A DNA stretch of 60,823 bases from Actinomycetota bacterium (lineage in GTDB: Bacteria > Actinomycetota > Actinomycetes > Streptosporangiales > Streptosporangiaceae): assembly GCA_027314515.1 (NCBI GenBank), contig DAHVAR010000157.1, positions 1-60,823 of the forward strand. Reading direction: 5' to 3'. The position numbers and the translations under genes were made by a program. Shown piece after piece: positions 34,376 through 41,605 of this stretch. Every line of letters starts with the position of its first letter. Position 1 is the first letter of the stretch. Under the pieces are notes generated by a model that had not been told where the DNA came from, did no database searches, and saw nothing but the letters and a program-made list of their open reading frames with translations.

Positions 34376-35995
34376 CTACTCGGCGTCGGCCAGCAAGGCT
34401 TCCAGCCGGAGATCGGGATGGTTGCGCTTTGCGACGGCCAGTTTCCACCTGTCGGTGAACAGGGCGAGCAGCGTGCCGTCAAGGCGGCGGGTCAGCACCT
34501 CCGCGCCGCGCTCTCCGGCGAGCATGCCCGCGCCTGCGGCGTCGGTGCGCCGGGCGATCGTGTAGTCCAGGTGCTCCAGCGCGGCACGTACGCCATATTC
34601 GGCTTCTAGCCTGTTCACCGCGACGTCGAACTGCAAGGGGCCGACTGCGGCCAGCACCGGCGCCTGGTCGCCGCGCAACTCAGACGACAGGACCTGGATG
34701 ACGCCCTCGGTGTCGAGCTGGCTGATCCCCTTGCGGAACTGCTTGTGCTTTCCGGAGTCCTTGCAGCGCGCGACCGCGAAGTGCTCGGGCGTGAAGCTGG
34801 GGATCGGCGGGAACTCTACCGGCAGCTGGTCGTAAAGGGTGTCGCCGGGCCGCAGCGCGGTGGCGTTGACCAGGCCGATTACGTCTCCCGGGTAGGCAAC
34901 TTCCAGGGTTTGCCGGTCCTGGCCGAACATGGCCTGGGCATATTTGGTGGCGAACGGGCGCCCGGTTGCGGCGTGAGTGAGCACCATCCCGCGCTCGAAC
35001 CGGCCCGAGCACACCCGGACGAAGGCAACCCTGTCCCGGTGAGCCTGGTTCATGTTGGCCTGCACCTTGAACACCAGGCCGGAGAACGGTGCCTGCAACG
35101 GTCGCGGCTGGCCGGCGGCGTCGCGGCGCGAGGCCGGGGCGGGAGCCAGTTCGCGCAGGGCCTCCAGCAGGCGGCGGACGCCGAAGTTGGGGAGCGCGGC
35201 ACCAAACAGCACCGGCGAGGAGTCACCGGCGAGGAACGAGTTCATGTCCACCGCCGAGCCGATCTCGTCCAGCAGCGCAAGCTCCTCGATCGCCGCCTGG
35301 TATGCCTGCCCGGCACGCTCGGCGGCGCGCACGGCAGTCAGGCGCTCTTCGGCCGCGGGCCCGGCGCCGCCCGGAGTCCGGGTGAACGCGGTGAACGTGC
35401 CAGTGCTGCGCTCGATCAGCCCGCGGAAGTCACCGGCTATGCCCGCTGGCCAGTTCACTGGGGTAGGCCGCAGCCTGATCCGCTGCTCGATCTCATCGAG
35501 CAGTTCCAGCGGCTCGCGCCCTGGCCGGTCCCACTTATTCACGAACGTGATCACCGGGATGCGCCGGGCCCGGCACACCTCGAAGAGCTTCAGCGTTTGC
35601 GCCTCCAGGCCCTTGGCCGAGTCCAGCAGCATGATCGCGCAGTCCACCGCCTCAAGGACCCGGTAGGTGTCCTCGGAGAAGTCCGCATGCCCGGGCGTGT
35701 CCAGCAGGTTCAGCACCGCGTCACGGTAGGAGAACCGCAGCGTCGCCGACGTGACCGAGATCCCCCGTTCGCGCTCCATCGCCATCCAGTCCGACGTCAC
35801 CCCGCGCCGGCCTGCCTTGCCGTGCACGGCTCCGGCCTGGCTGATGGCTGACGCGTGCAGCGCGAGGGCCTCGGTCAGCGTGGACTTGCCCGCATCCGGA
35901 TGACTGATCACCGCGAACGTTCGCCTGCGCCGGGCCTCGGCCAGCACGTCTGCGTCGTGGTCAGCCTGCGGCGCCGGCCTTGCGCCTTGCGTCAC
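34376..35995 (-). CDS. prfC: Peptide chain release factor 3
   Basis: 539 residues, the usual length. GTPase motifs: SHPDAGKSTL (31-40), RGISVTSA with the G2 threonine, DTPGHADFSEDTYRVLEAVD (G3) and NKWDRPGREP (G4). RF3-specific features include SDWMAMERERGIS, FKVQANMNQAHRDRVAFVRV and the C-terminal block VGPLQFDVAVNRLEAEYGV. It recycles RF1/RF2 from ribosomes after peptide release. ATG 35995 has no strong ribosome-binding site. Confidence 0.97.
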   Translation of the reverse strand: MTQGARPAPQADHDADVLAEARRRRTFAVISHPDAGKSTLTEALALHASAISQAGAVHGKAGRRGVTSDWMAMERERGISVTSATLRFSYRDAVLNLLDTPGHADFSEDTYRVLEAVDCAIMLLDSAKGLEAQTLKLFEVCRARRIPVITFVNKWDRPGREPLELLDEIEQRIRLRPTPVNWPAGIAGDFRGLIERSTGTFTAFTRTPGGAGPAAEERLTAVRAAERAGQAYQAAIEELALLDEIGSAVDMNSFLAGDSSPVLFGAALPNFGVRRLLEALRELAPAPASRRDAAGQPRPLQAPFSGLVFKVQANMNQAHRDRVAFVRVCSGRFERGMVLTHAATGRPFATKYAQAMFGQDRQTLEVAYPGDVIGLVNATALRPGDTLYDQLPVEFPPIPSFTPEHFAVARCKDSGKHKQFRKGISQLDTEGVIQVLSSELRGDQAPVLAAVGPLQFDVAVNRLEAEYGVRAALEHLDYTIARRTDAAGAGMLAGERGAEVLTRRLDGTLLALFTDRWKLAVAKRNHPDLRLEALLADAE

Positions 35996-36305
35996 TTCCG
36001 GTATTTCTCCTTCACCCAGCCGGCTGCCGGGCCGTGCGCAGATGATCGGCGAGGTTCGCCGATGGCACGACGAGGCCGGCCTCGCGCGGACAGGCCGGTC
36101 CGGTCAGCCACCGCGCTGATCTGCACCTGCCGCTCAGCATCCAGCCTGCCTGCATCTCCTAACCCGGCCTAACCGTACCGGACGTTCCAGGGGAGTCTGC
36201 CGCGGGCGGTAATGCACCCACCACGGTGCTCGAGGGTTGGCAGCGCCGATGACAAGCGCATGCGGGCTGCGTCACGGCGGTCGCGCCGCATGCTGCGGAC
36301 TAGGT
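35996..36305. other. Non-coding stretch upstream of prfC
   Basis: No supported gene. Short frames on both strands lack family features. It adjoins a transposase remnant and may be part of the same decayed insertion. Confidence 0.45.
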
Positions 36306-36473
36306 TCACCTGCTTATGGCAGGAGCCCGGCTGTCGTAGTCGCCGATGCTCCTGCGAATCAGCAGCGAGATCTCCGGCCCGCTCGATGCGACCAGCGCCC
36401 AGTCGTAGCGGCGCTCGCCTTTGGCCCCGTCGCCGCAGCTGAGACGCTGCCAGGCAGGCCTGGCAGTTGTCAC
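36306..36473 (-). pseudogene. Fragment of an IS701-like DDE transposase
   Basis: An open stretch of 55 codons reads ARPAWQRLSCGDGAKGERRY, then DWALV and, after a short gap, LLIRRSIGD. The pattern WQRLSxGxGAKGxRxYDWA followed by LLxRRS is typical of the middle of IS701-family transposases. Neither the N-terminal DDE start nor the C-terminal third is present, and no terminal repeats are recognised. It lies directly after the glutaredoxin-like gene, overlapping its stop. The family name rests on motif memory, not on a search. Confidence 0.6.
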
Positions 36474-36823
36474 CTCGATGACACTGATCGCCGCCAGGCG
36501 CGGGCGAGCGCCCGGGCGGCGAGCTTAAGCCGGGACTCCGGTCCGCCTGCATCCGCCGGGATGGCGGCCGGCAGGCTGGCCCGGGCGGCCGCCATGACCT
36601 GCCGTGCCGACGGGTTCACCAGCGCCGTCGCACCGACTATCACGGTAGGCACCGTCTCATCTCCGCCCGTGATCCGGCGGACGTCCGCCGCGGCGGAACT
36701 GTCCGCCCAGATGTTGACCCACTCGGCGGAAACGCGGCCGACCCGCAACCCGAGCCGCAGCTTCGCGCAGTACGGGCAGCCGGGCCGCCAGTACACCCGG
36801 ATGGCCGGCTGCTGCGACGTCAC
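36470..36823 (-). CDS. Glutaredoxin/mycoredoxin-like protein
   Basis: 117 residues from GTG 36823. Residues 5-80 form a glutaredoxin fold: IRVYWRPGCPYCAKLR has the CPYC active site, followed by TVPTVIVG with the cis-Pro and thiol-binding loop. Such proteins reduce mycothiol or other mixed disulfides in actinomycetes. The C-terminal 35 residues (RLKLAARALARAWRRS) are basic and may be an extension. The GTG overlaps the stop of a small upstream ORF (GTGA), so translation is probably coupled. Confidence 0.85.
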   Translation of the reverse strand: MTSQQPAIRVYWRPGCPYCAKLRLGLRVGRVSAEWVNIWADSSAAADVRRITGGDETVPTVIVGATALVNPSARQVMAAARASLPAAIPADAGGPESRLKLAARALARAWRRSVSSR

Positions 36824-36924
36824 GCCTGCCGCCGGCCGCGGCGCAGAGCAGCGCGGATCGGGCCGACCGGGCCGCGGTGGTCGATGTCGGCGAGCACGGT
36901 TCCGTGCCCTGCGGTCCTGAGCAT
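36820..36924 (-). CDS. 34-residue ORF coupled to the glutaredoxin-like gene
   Basis: A short frame starts at ATG 36924 with a strong GGGAGG 4 bases upstream and ends in a TGA that overlaps the glutaredoxin GTG. The product, which contains HGTVLADIDHRGPVGPI and a basic tail, has no known family that I recognise. The ribosome-binding site and the GTGA overlap are the evidence that it is translated; it may serve as a coupling leader. Confidence 0.5.
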   Translation of the reverse strand: MLRTAGHGTVLADIDHRGPVGPIRAALRRGRRQA

Positions 36925-37056
36925 GATCCCTCCCGAAGATGCCGGGCTCGGCCGCCCGACTGCATCGCCGTCGCGGCCGAGGACGCGAGGCACTGTCAGC
37001 AGGTGACAACATCATCAGGTGCCCGGAATCTCTGCCGCAACACCGCCGTTCAGTGT

Positions 37057-37082
37057 AACAAAACTAGCGGTATAGTTTTGTT
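37057..37082. promoter_or_regulatory. 26-bp palindromic operator of the AKR-dehydrogenase-TetR operon
   Basis: AACAAAACTA-GCGGTA-TAGTTTTGTT: perfect 10-bp arms with a 6-bp spacer, AT-rich against a very GC-rich background. It is 60 bases upstream of the first gene. The third gene of the operon encodes a TetR repressor, so autoregulation through this site is likely. Confidence 0.8.
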
Positions 37083-37141
37083 TACGAGCGCGTCCGCCAG
37101 GCGGATAACCGGTGCGGGCGCACGGGATCACCGGAGGAGTC

Positions 37142-38101
37142 ATGCAGAAGACACAGCTTGCAACCAGGCCGCTGGGTGCCAGCGGCCCGGAGATCACCCG
37201 CGTCGGCTTCGGCGCATGGGCCATCGGCGGCGGTGGCTGGGAGTTCGGCTGGGGACCGCAGGCCGATGACGAGTCGGTCGCCGAGATCCACCGGGCGCTG
37301 GATCTCGGCGTCAACTGGATCGACACCGCCGCTGCCTACGGCTTCGGCCGGTCCGAGGAGATCGTCGGCCAGGCGCTGGCCGGCCTGTCCGAGCGCCCGT
37401 ACGTGTTCACGAAGGCATCGCTGCTGGACGATGGCACCCGGCACGTCCGTCACAGCCTCAAGCGAGACTCGATCCTGCGGGAGGCGGAGGCAAGCCTGCG
37501 CCGGCTCGGCGTCGACGCGATCGACTTGTACCAGATCCACTGGCCGGTCCCCGCCGAGGACATCGAGGACGGCTGGTCGGCGATGGCCGAACTGAAAGAG
37601 CAGGGCCTGGCCCGGCACATCGGCGTGTCCAACTTCAGCGCCAGCCAGCTTCGCCGCATCCAGCAGATCGCGCCGGTGGAGACGATCCAGCCGCCGTATT
37701 CGCTGATCGACCGGGCAGCCGAGGCGGACGTCCTGCCGCTGGCGCAGCGGGAGCGGATCGGCGTGATCGTCTACTCCCCGATGGGCTCGGGCTTGCTGAC
37801 CGGCGGAATCACCAGGGAGCGGATCGCGGCAATGCCCGAGGACGACTGGCGCAAGACCGACCCGCAGTTCACCGAGCCGGAACTGTCCCGCCACCTGGCC
37901 CTCGTCGCCCGGCTGCGGGCCGTCGCCGAACGTCACGGGGTGACGCCGGGGGCAGTCGCCGTCGCCTGGACGCTGCGGAATCCCGCAGTCAGCGGCGCCA
38001 TCGCCGGCTTCCGCCGCCCGGCCCAGGTCGAGCCGATCGTGGCTGCGGCGGGCCTCGAGCTCACCGACCGGGATGTCGCCGAGATCGAAACTGCGAACTG
38101 A
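37142..38101 (+). CDS. Aldo/keto reductase
   Basis: 319 residues, a full AKR barrel. The catalytic tetrad is visible as D and Y in WIDTAAAYGFGRSEEIVG, K in YVFTKAS and H in YQIHWPVP. NADPH-binding elements include GVIVYSPMGSGLLTGG and the C-terminal GAIAGFRRPAQVEP. Substrate unknown. ATG 37142 follows GGAGGAGT. First gene of a three-gene operon whose last gene is a TetR repressor, suggesting induction by a reactive carbonyl or drug. Confidence 0.93.
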   Translation: MQKTQLATRPLGASGPEITRVGFGAWAIGGGGWEFGWGPQADDESVAEIHRALDLGVNWIDTAAAYGFGRSEEIVGQALAGLSERPYVFTKASLLDDGTRHVRHSLKRDSILREAEASLRRLGVDAIDLYQIHWPVPAEDIEDGWSAMAELKEQGLARHIGVSNFSASQLRRIQQIAPVETIQPPYSLIDRAAEADVLPLAQRERIGVIVYSPMGSGLLTGGITRERIAAMPEDDWRKTDPQFTEPELSRHLALVARLRAVAERHGVTPGAVAVAWTLRNPAVSGAIAGFRRPAQVEPIVAAAGLELTDRDVAEIETAN

Positions 38102-38114
38102 GGAGGCGCTAGCC

Positions 38115-39017
38115 ATGACGACGATCGGATTCGCGGGCCTGGGCGCGATGGGCGCGCCCATCGCCGGCCGCCTGCTGCCGGGCAATCAGCTGTACGGGAC
38201 CAACCGCACCAGGGCCAAGGCGAGCTCGCTGATCGAGCAGGGCCTGCGCTGGCGGGATACTCCCCGCGAGGTCGCCGCCGCCGCGCAGATGGTCTTCAGC
38301 ATGGTCACCGACGACGCTGCGCTAGCCGCGGTCACGTCCGGCCCGGACGGCATCCTGGCCGGCCTGCAGCCAGGCGCCCTGTATATCGACATGAGCACCG
38401 TCAGCCCGGCGGCCAGCAGGGACCTCGCCAGCCAGGTGCTCGCGGCCGGCGCCACCATGATCGACGCTCCCGTTTCCGGCAGCGTGCCGGCAGCCGAGAC
38501 CGGCACGCTAGCGATCATGGTGGGCGGCCCCGAGGCCGCGTTCCGGGCCGCCGCGCCGCTCCTGCACCGGCTGGGCAGCAACGTGACCCAGGTGGGCGGG
38601 AACGGGCAAGGGCTGCTGCTCAAGTTGGCCATCAACATCAGCCTTGCGACGCAGATGCTGGCCTTCAGCGAGGGGATGCTGCTGGCCGAGCGCGGCGGAA
38701 TCGACCCCGGGCTGGCCGCCCGTGCGATGACCGCCGCTGCGATCGGCTCGCCGATGCTGCTGGCCCGCGCGCCGCTGGTCCTCGACCTGCCCGAGCAGGC
38801 ATGGTTCGAGATGCGACTGATGCACAAGGACATCCGCCTGGCGCTGGAGGCGGCCCGCGAGTCCAGCGTTCCGCTGCCCGCAGCCGCGGCCGCTGACGCC
38901 GCGCTGAGCCAGGCGGAGGACTTGGGCTACGGGCACCGTGACATCGCCGGCCTGCGCCAGGTGCTGGCCCGGATCCCGGCGAACGCCGCGGCGGACGCCG
39001 GGCCGAGAGCAGCATGA
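38115..39017 (+). CDS. NAD(P)-dependent beta-hydroxyacid dehydrogenase-like oxidoreductase
   Basis: 300 residues. The Rossmann motif GFAGLGAMGAPIAGRLLPG is at the N-terminus; the substrate loop IDAPVSGSVPAAETGTLAIM and the helix with catalytic Lys (NGQGLLLKLAINISLATQML) match the 3-hydroxyisobutyrate dehydrogenase family, and KDIRLALEAAR is the C-terminal signature. The substrate could be a short-chain hydroxyacid or succinic semialdehyde. GGAGG precedes ATG by 8 bases. Its stop overlaps the TetR start (ATGA). Confidence 0.92.
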   Translation: MTTIGFAGLGAMGAPIAGRLLPGNQLYGTNRTRAKASSLIEQGLRWRDTPREVAAAAQMVFSMVTDDAALAAVTSGPDGILAGLQPGALYIDMSTVSPAASRDLASQVLAAGATMIDAPVSGSVPAAETGTLAIMVGGPEAAFRAAAPLLHRLGSNVTQVGGNGQGLLLKLAINISLATQMLAFSEGMLLAERGGIDPGLAARAMTAAAIGSPMLLARAPLVLDLPEQAWFEMRLMHKDIRLALEAARESSVPLPAAAAADAALSQAEDLGYGHRDIAGLRQVLARIPANAAADAGPRAA

Positions 39018-39697
39018 CCAGCGACATGACGGCGCCGGCCGGGCAATCCGGCACCGGCAGCCAGGCACCGGCACCCGGCGGTGAAGCGGTCGGGCAGGCC
39101 CGGCAGCGTGGCCGGCCGCGCAGCGAGAAGGCTCACCGGGCCATTCTCGAGGCAGCCGCGGAACTGCTGCTGGCCCGCGGCCTGTCCGCTGTCAGCATGG
39201 ATGCGGTCGCGCAGCGGGCCGGGGTGAGCAAGGCCACCATCTACCGCTGGTGGCCGACTAAGGAAACCCTCGCCCTTGATGCCCTGTACACAGAGTGGGC
39301 AGCGGCCCGCCCCGGGCCCAGCGACACCGGCTCCCTGCGCGGTGACCTGCTCTCCCTGCTGTGTCCCTGGGCCCGCCTGGCAACTAGCCGCCCGTATGCC
39401 CGGGTGATCGCCGCGCTGCTCACCGAGGCGCACAGCGACCCGGCATTCGCTGGGCAGTACCACGAGCACGTGGTTGAGCCACGCCGGGCCCAGGCCCGTG
39501 CCATCTTCCAGCGCGCCATCGCCCGTGGCGAGATCCCGCCCGGCGCCAACGTCGAAGTAGCGCTCGACCTCCTCTATGGTGCGCTCTATCACCGGCTGCT
39601 GCACGGCCACGCGCCGGTGACAGACCAGTTCATCGACGACGTGGTCGAAATGGCACTGCACGGCATCCGATCGGCCTTATTCATCAATTGTGATTGA
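39014..39697 (+). CDS. TetR/AcrR-family repressor
   Basis: 227 residues. After a 30-residue disordered leader comes a standard TetR DNA-binding domain (AILEAAAELLLARGLSAVSM, then VAQRAGVSKATIYRWWPTKE). The remaining helical ligand domain has the C-terminal pattern of the TetR_C_16-like group. Overlap with the upstream stop (ATGA) places it in the operon it probably represses. Its own stop lies inside a second, different palindrome (39682-39699). Confidence 0.93.
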   Translation: MTSDMTAPAGQSGTGSQAPAPGGEAVGQARQRGRPRSEKAHRAILEAAAELLLARGLSAVSMDAVAQRAGVSKATIYRWWPTKETLALDALYTEWAAARPGPSDTGSLRGDLLSLLCPWARLATSRPYARVIAALLTEAHSDPAFAGQYHEHVVEPRRAQARAIFQRAIARGEIPPGANVEVALDLLYGALYHRLLHGHAPVTDQFIDDVVEMALHGIRSALFINCD

Positions 39698-39699
39698 TG
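39682..39699. promoter_or_regulatory. 18-bp palindrome at the TetR/PiT junction
   Basis: CATCAAT-TGTG-ATTGATG, perfect 7-bp arms. It covers the TetR stop codon and lies just upstream of the phosphate transporter gene. The sequence differs from the operator at 37057, so another regulator probably binds here. Confidence 0.6.
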
Positions 39700-39734
39700 T
39701 ACGATGCCAGAATGCCGACACCGAGCATGCTGAC

Positions 39735-40748
39735 GTGACCGCGCTGCTGGTGGTGCTCGCGGTCGGGTTCGCCTACAGCATGGGCGCGCATTACACCGGG
39801 GCGTGCATGGGCATGCCGCATGCGCTGCAAGCGATCGGCGCGCGGAACGCGCTGCTGGTGATGGCTCCGCTGACGCTGGCGGGAGCCGCCCTGGCCTCGC
39901 ACGCGGTGGAGCGCACCGTGGGCCGTGAGCTGCTGACAGGATCGGGACTGTCGGTGTCCGGCCTGGTGATCGTGCTCGGCGTCGCCTTCGGGCTGACCAG
40001 CTTGTTCAACCTGGTAAGGGTGCCGACGTCGACTATCCAGATCCTGGTGTTCGCGGTGGTCGGAGTCGGCCTGGCGGCCGGAGCCGGAGTGCACTGGGCC
40101 ATCATCGGCACGCTGGCTGTCATCTGGGTAACCGCGCCGGTGGTTGCCGGGCTGCTGGGCTATGCGCTGACCAGGACCCTGGACCTTGTGCCGGCCATCC
40201 GGGGGCAGGCGCAGGTCACCGGGCATGCGGCGGCCGGGAACGCGGATGCCTGGGCCGCTGGCGGGCCGCTGGCGGCCGGGCTGATCATCGTCGGCGCGCT
40301 GGCCTCGTTCACGATGGGCAGCAACGACGTGGCCAACGCGACTGGCTCGCTGGTCGGGACCGGGACCTTCAGCCCGCTGACGGCGGGCCTGATCGGTGGC
40401 GCCGGGCTGGCAGCCGGCGTGCTCACCTGGGGCCGCCCGCTGCTGCGCAAGGTGGCTTTCGACATCGTCACTGTCGACCGGCCCATGGCCGCCGCGGCCC
40501 AGCTCGTCCAGGCCGGGGTCGTGCTGGCAGCGGTCGCGTTCGGGCTCTTCACGTCGATGAACCAGGCGCTCATCGGCGCCATGACCGGTGCCGCCGCCGC
40601 GCGAGGCCGGCGTACCGTCCACGCCAGCGCACTCTACGGCGTGCTGCGCGGCTGGCTGATCGGGCCCGGCGCGGCCATCGCGCTGGGCTTTGGCATCGGC
40701 TGGCTTGTCGTCGTGACGGCGGGCAGCGGTGCGCTGACTGGTGCCTGA
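39735..40748 (+). CDS. pit: Inorganic phosphate transporter, PiT family
   Basis: About 337 residues with ten or so helices. PiT repeats are seen: FAYSMGAHYTGACMGMPHAL in the first half and SFTMGSNDVANATGSLVGT in the second (GxNDVANA motif). Low-affinity Pi or metal-phosphate symport is expected. GTG 39735 aligns with the family start; GTG 39690 is in frame but begins inside the palindrome. Its last 115 bases overlap the convergent TorD-like gene. Confidence 0.88.
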   Translation: MTALLVVLAVGFAYSMGAHYTGACMGMPHALQAIGARNALLVMAPLTLAGAALASHAVERTVGRELLTGSGLSVSGLVIVLGVAFGLTSLFNLVRVPTSTIQILVFAVVGVGLAAGAGVHWAIIGTLAVIWVTAPVVAGLLGYALTRTLDLVPAIRGQAQVTGHAAAGNADAWAAGGPLAAGLIIVGALASFTMGSNDVANATGSLVGTGTFSPLTAGLIGGAGLAAGVLTWGRPLLRKVAFDIVTVDRPMAAAAQLVQAGVVLAAVAFGLFTSMNQALIGAMTGAAAARGRRTVHASALYGVLRGWLIGPGAAIALGFGIGWLVVVTAGSGALTGA

Positions 40749-41605
40749 TCGGCGCCCGCCTGTCCGGCTAGTTCGGTGAGCAGCCACGCGGTACGTCCGG
40801 CCCGGTGGCTCCACCACTGGCTGGCCGGGCCGGGATCCGCGCGTCCGGCGTGCCTGATGGCCCACTGCTCCGACTCCCTGGCGAGCCACTGCAGCGTCTG
40901 CGCCGGATCCTGAGCCAGCATTGCCTGCAGCGCGTACCGGCGCTCGCCGATGCGGTAACCGGTACCGGTGTCGCCGGCCGCTGCGGCCAGCCGGCGACGG
41001 GTCAGGATGATGCCGCTGCGGACCGGCATGAGCAGCGCCGTGACCAGCTCTCCCGGTTCCCCGGCAGCGGGGGCTGCCGGGGCGGCGCGCTGCGCGAGCG
41101 GAAGCGCTGCCGGTGCCCGGTAGCGGCCCGCTTCAGCGGTGATCGCGGCGCTGGTGAGCGCGGCCCAGGCGGAAGCAGCCGGGATGGCGAGGTCGGTGAC
41201 CGCGTCGAGGTAGGCCGGCAGCCAGGGCCACAGGTGCTCCCAGAACAGGGCGGCCCTGGCGCGGGCCAGCATCGTGGCGGTGGCCGGGCGGTGTACCTGC
41301 GCAGCTGCCTCGCCGAGTCCGGCGTACAGGCTGAGCAGCGCGGTCAGGTGGTCGGGCTCGGCTGGCGGGGTGAGGCCGATGGCGCGCCAGAAGCCCGCGA
41401 CCCGGTCGGCGCCCTCGCCGCCGAGTGCGCCGTCGGGACCGAGGAAGACCGATGCGTACGGCGGGCAGTTGAGCATGAAGACTTCGGTGTGCTCATGCGG
41501 GCTCAGGACGGGAATGCCGAGCGCGCGGCTGACAGCCCCGGCGTCGGCCGGATTGTCGGCGACGGCGCCGGCCGCGCGGAGCAACTCGAAGCTTGCGGCG
41601 GTCAC
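40634..41605 (-). CDS. TorD/DmsD-family molybdoenzyme chaperone
   Basis: 323 residues from GTG 41605, which overlaps the stop of the molybdoenzyme gene (GTGA). The N-terminal 200 residues are all-helical with features of TorD proteins (FMLNCPPYASVFLGPDGALG, ADHLTALLSLYAGL-like region, LFWEHLWPWLPAYLDAV). Such chaperones insert or protect the Mo cofactor site of a partner. The C-terminal 100 residues are less conserved and the last 38 overlap the PiT gene in antisense. Confidence 0.82.
   Translation of the reverse strand: MTAASFELLRAAGAVADNPADAGAVSRALGIPVLSPHEHTEVFMLNCPPYASVFLGPDGALGGEGADRVAGFWRAIGLTPPAEPDHLTALLSLYAGLGEAAAQVHRPATATMLARARAALFWEHLWPWLPAYLDAVTDLAIPAASAWAALTSAAITAEAGRYRAPAALPLAQRAAPAAPAAGEPGELVTALLMPVRSGIILTRRRLAAAAGDTGTGYRIGERRYALQAMLAQDPAQTLQWLARESEQWAIRHAGRADPGPASQWWSHRAGRTAWLLTELAGQAGADQAPVSAPLPAVTTTSQPMPKPSAMAAPGPISQPRSTP

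Noticed and set aside
37158-37595. Alternative frame in the aldo/keto reductase gene
   Set aside because: Ser/Arg/Pro-rich shadow of a complete AKR.
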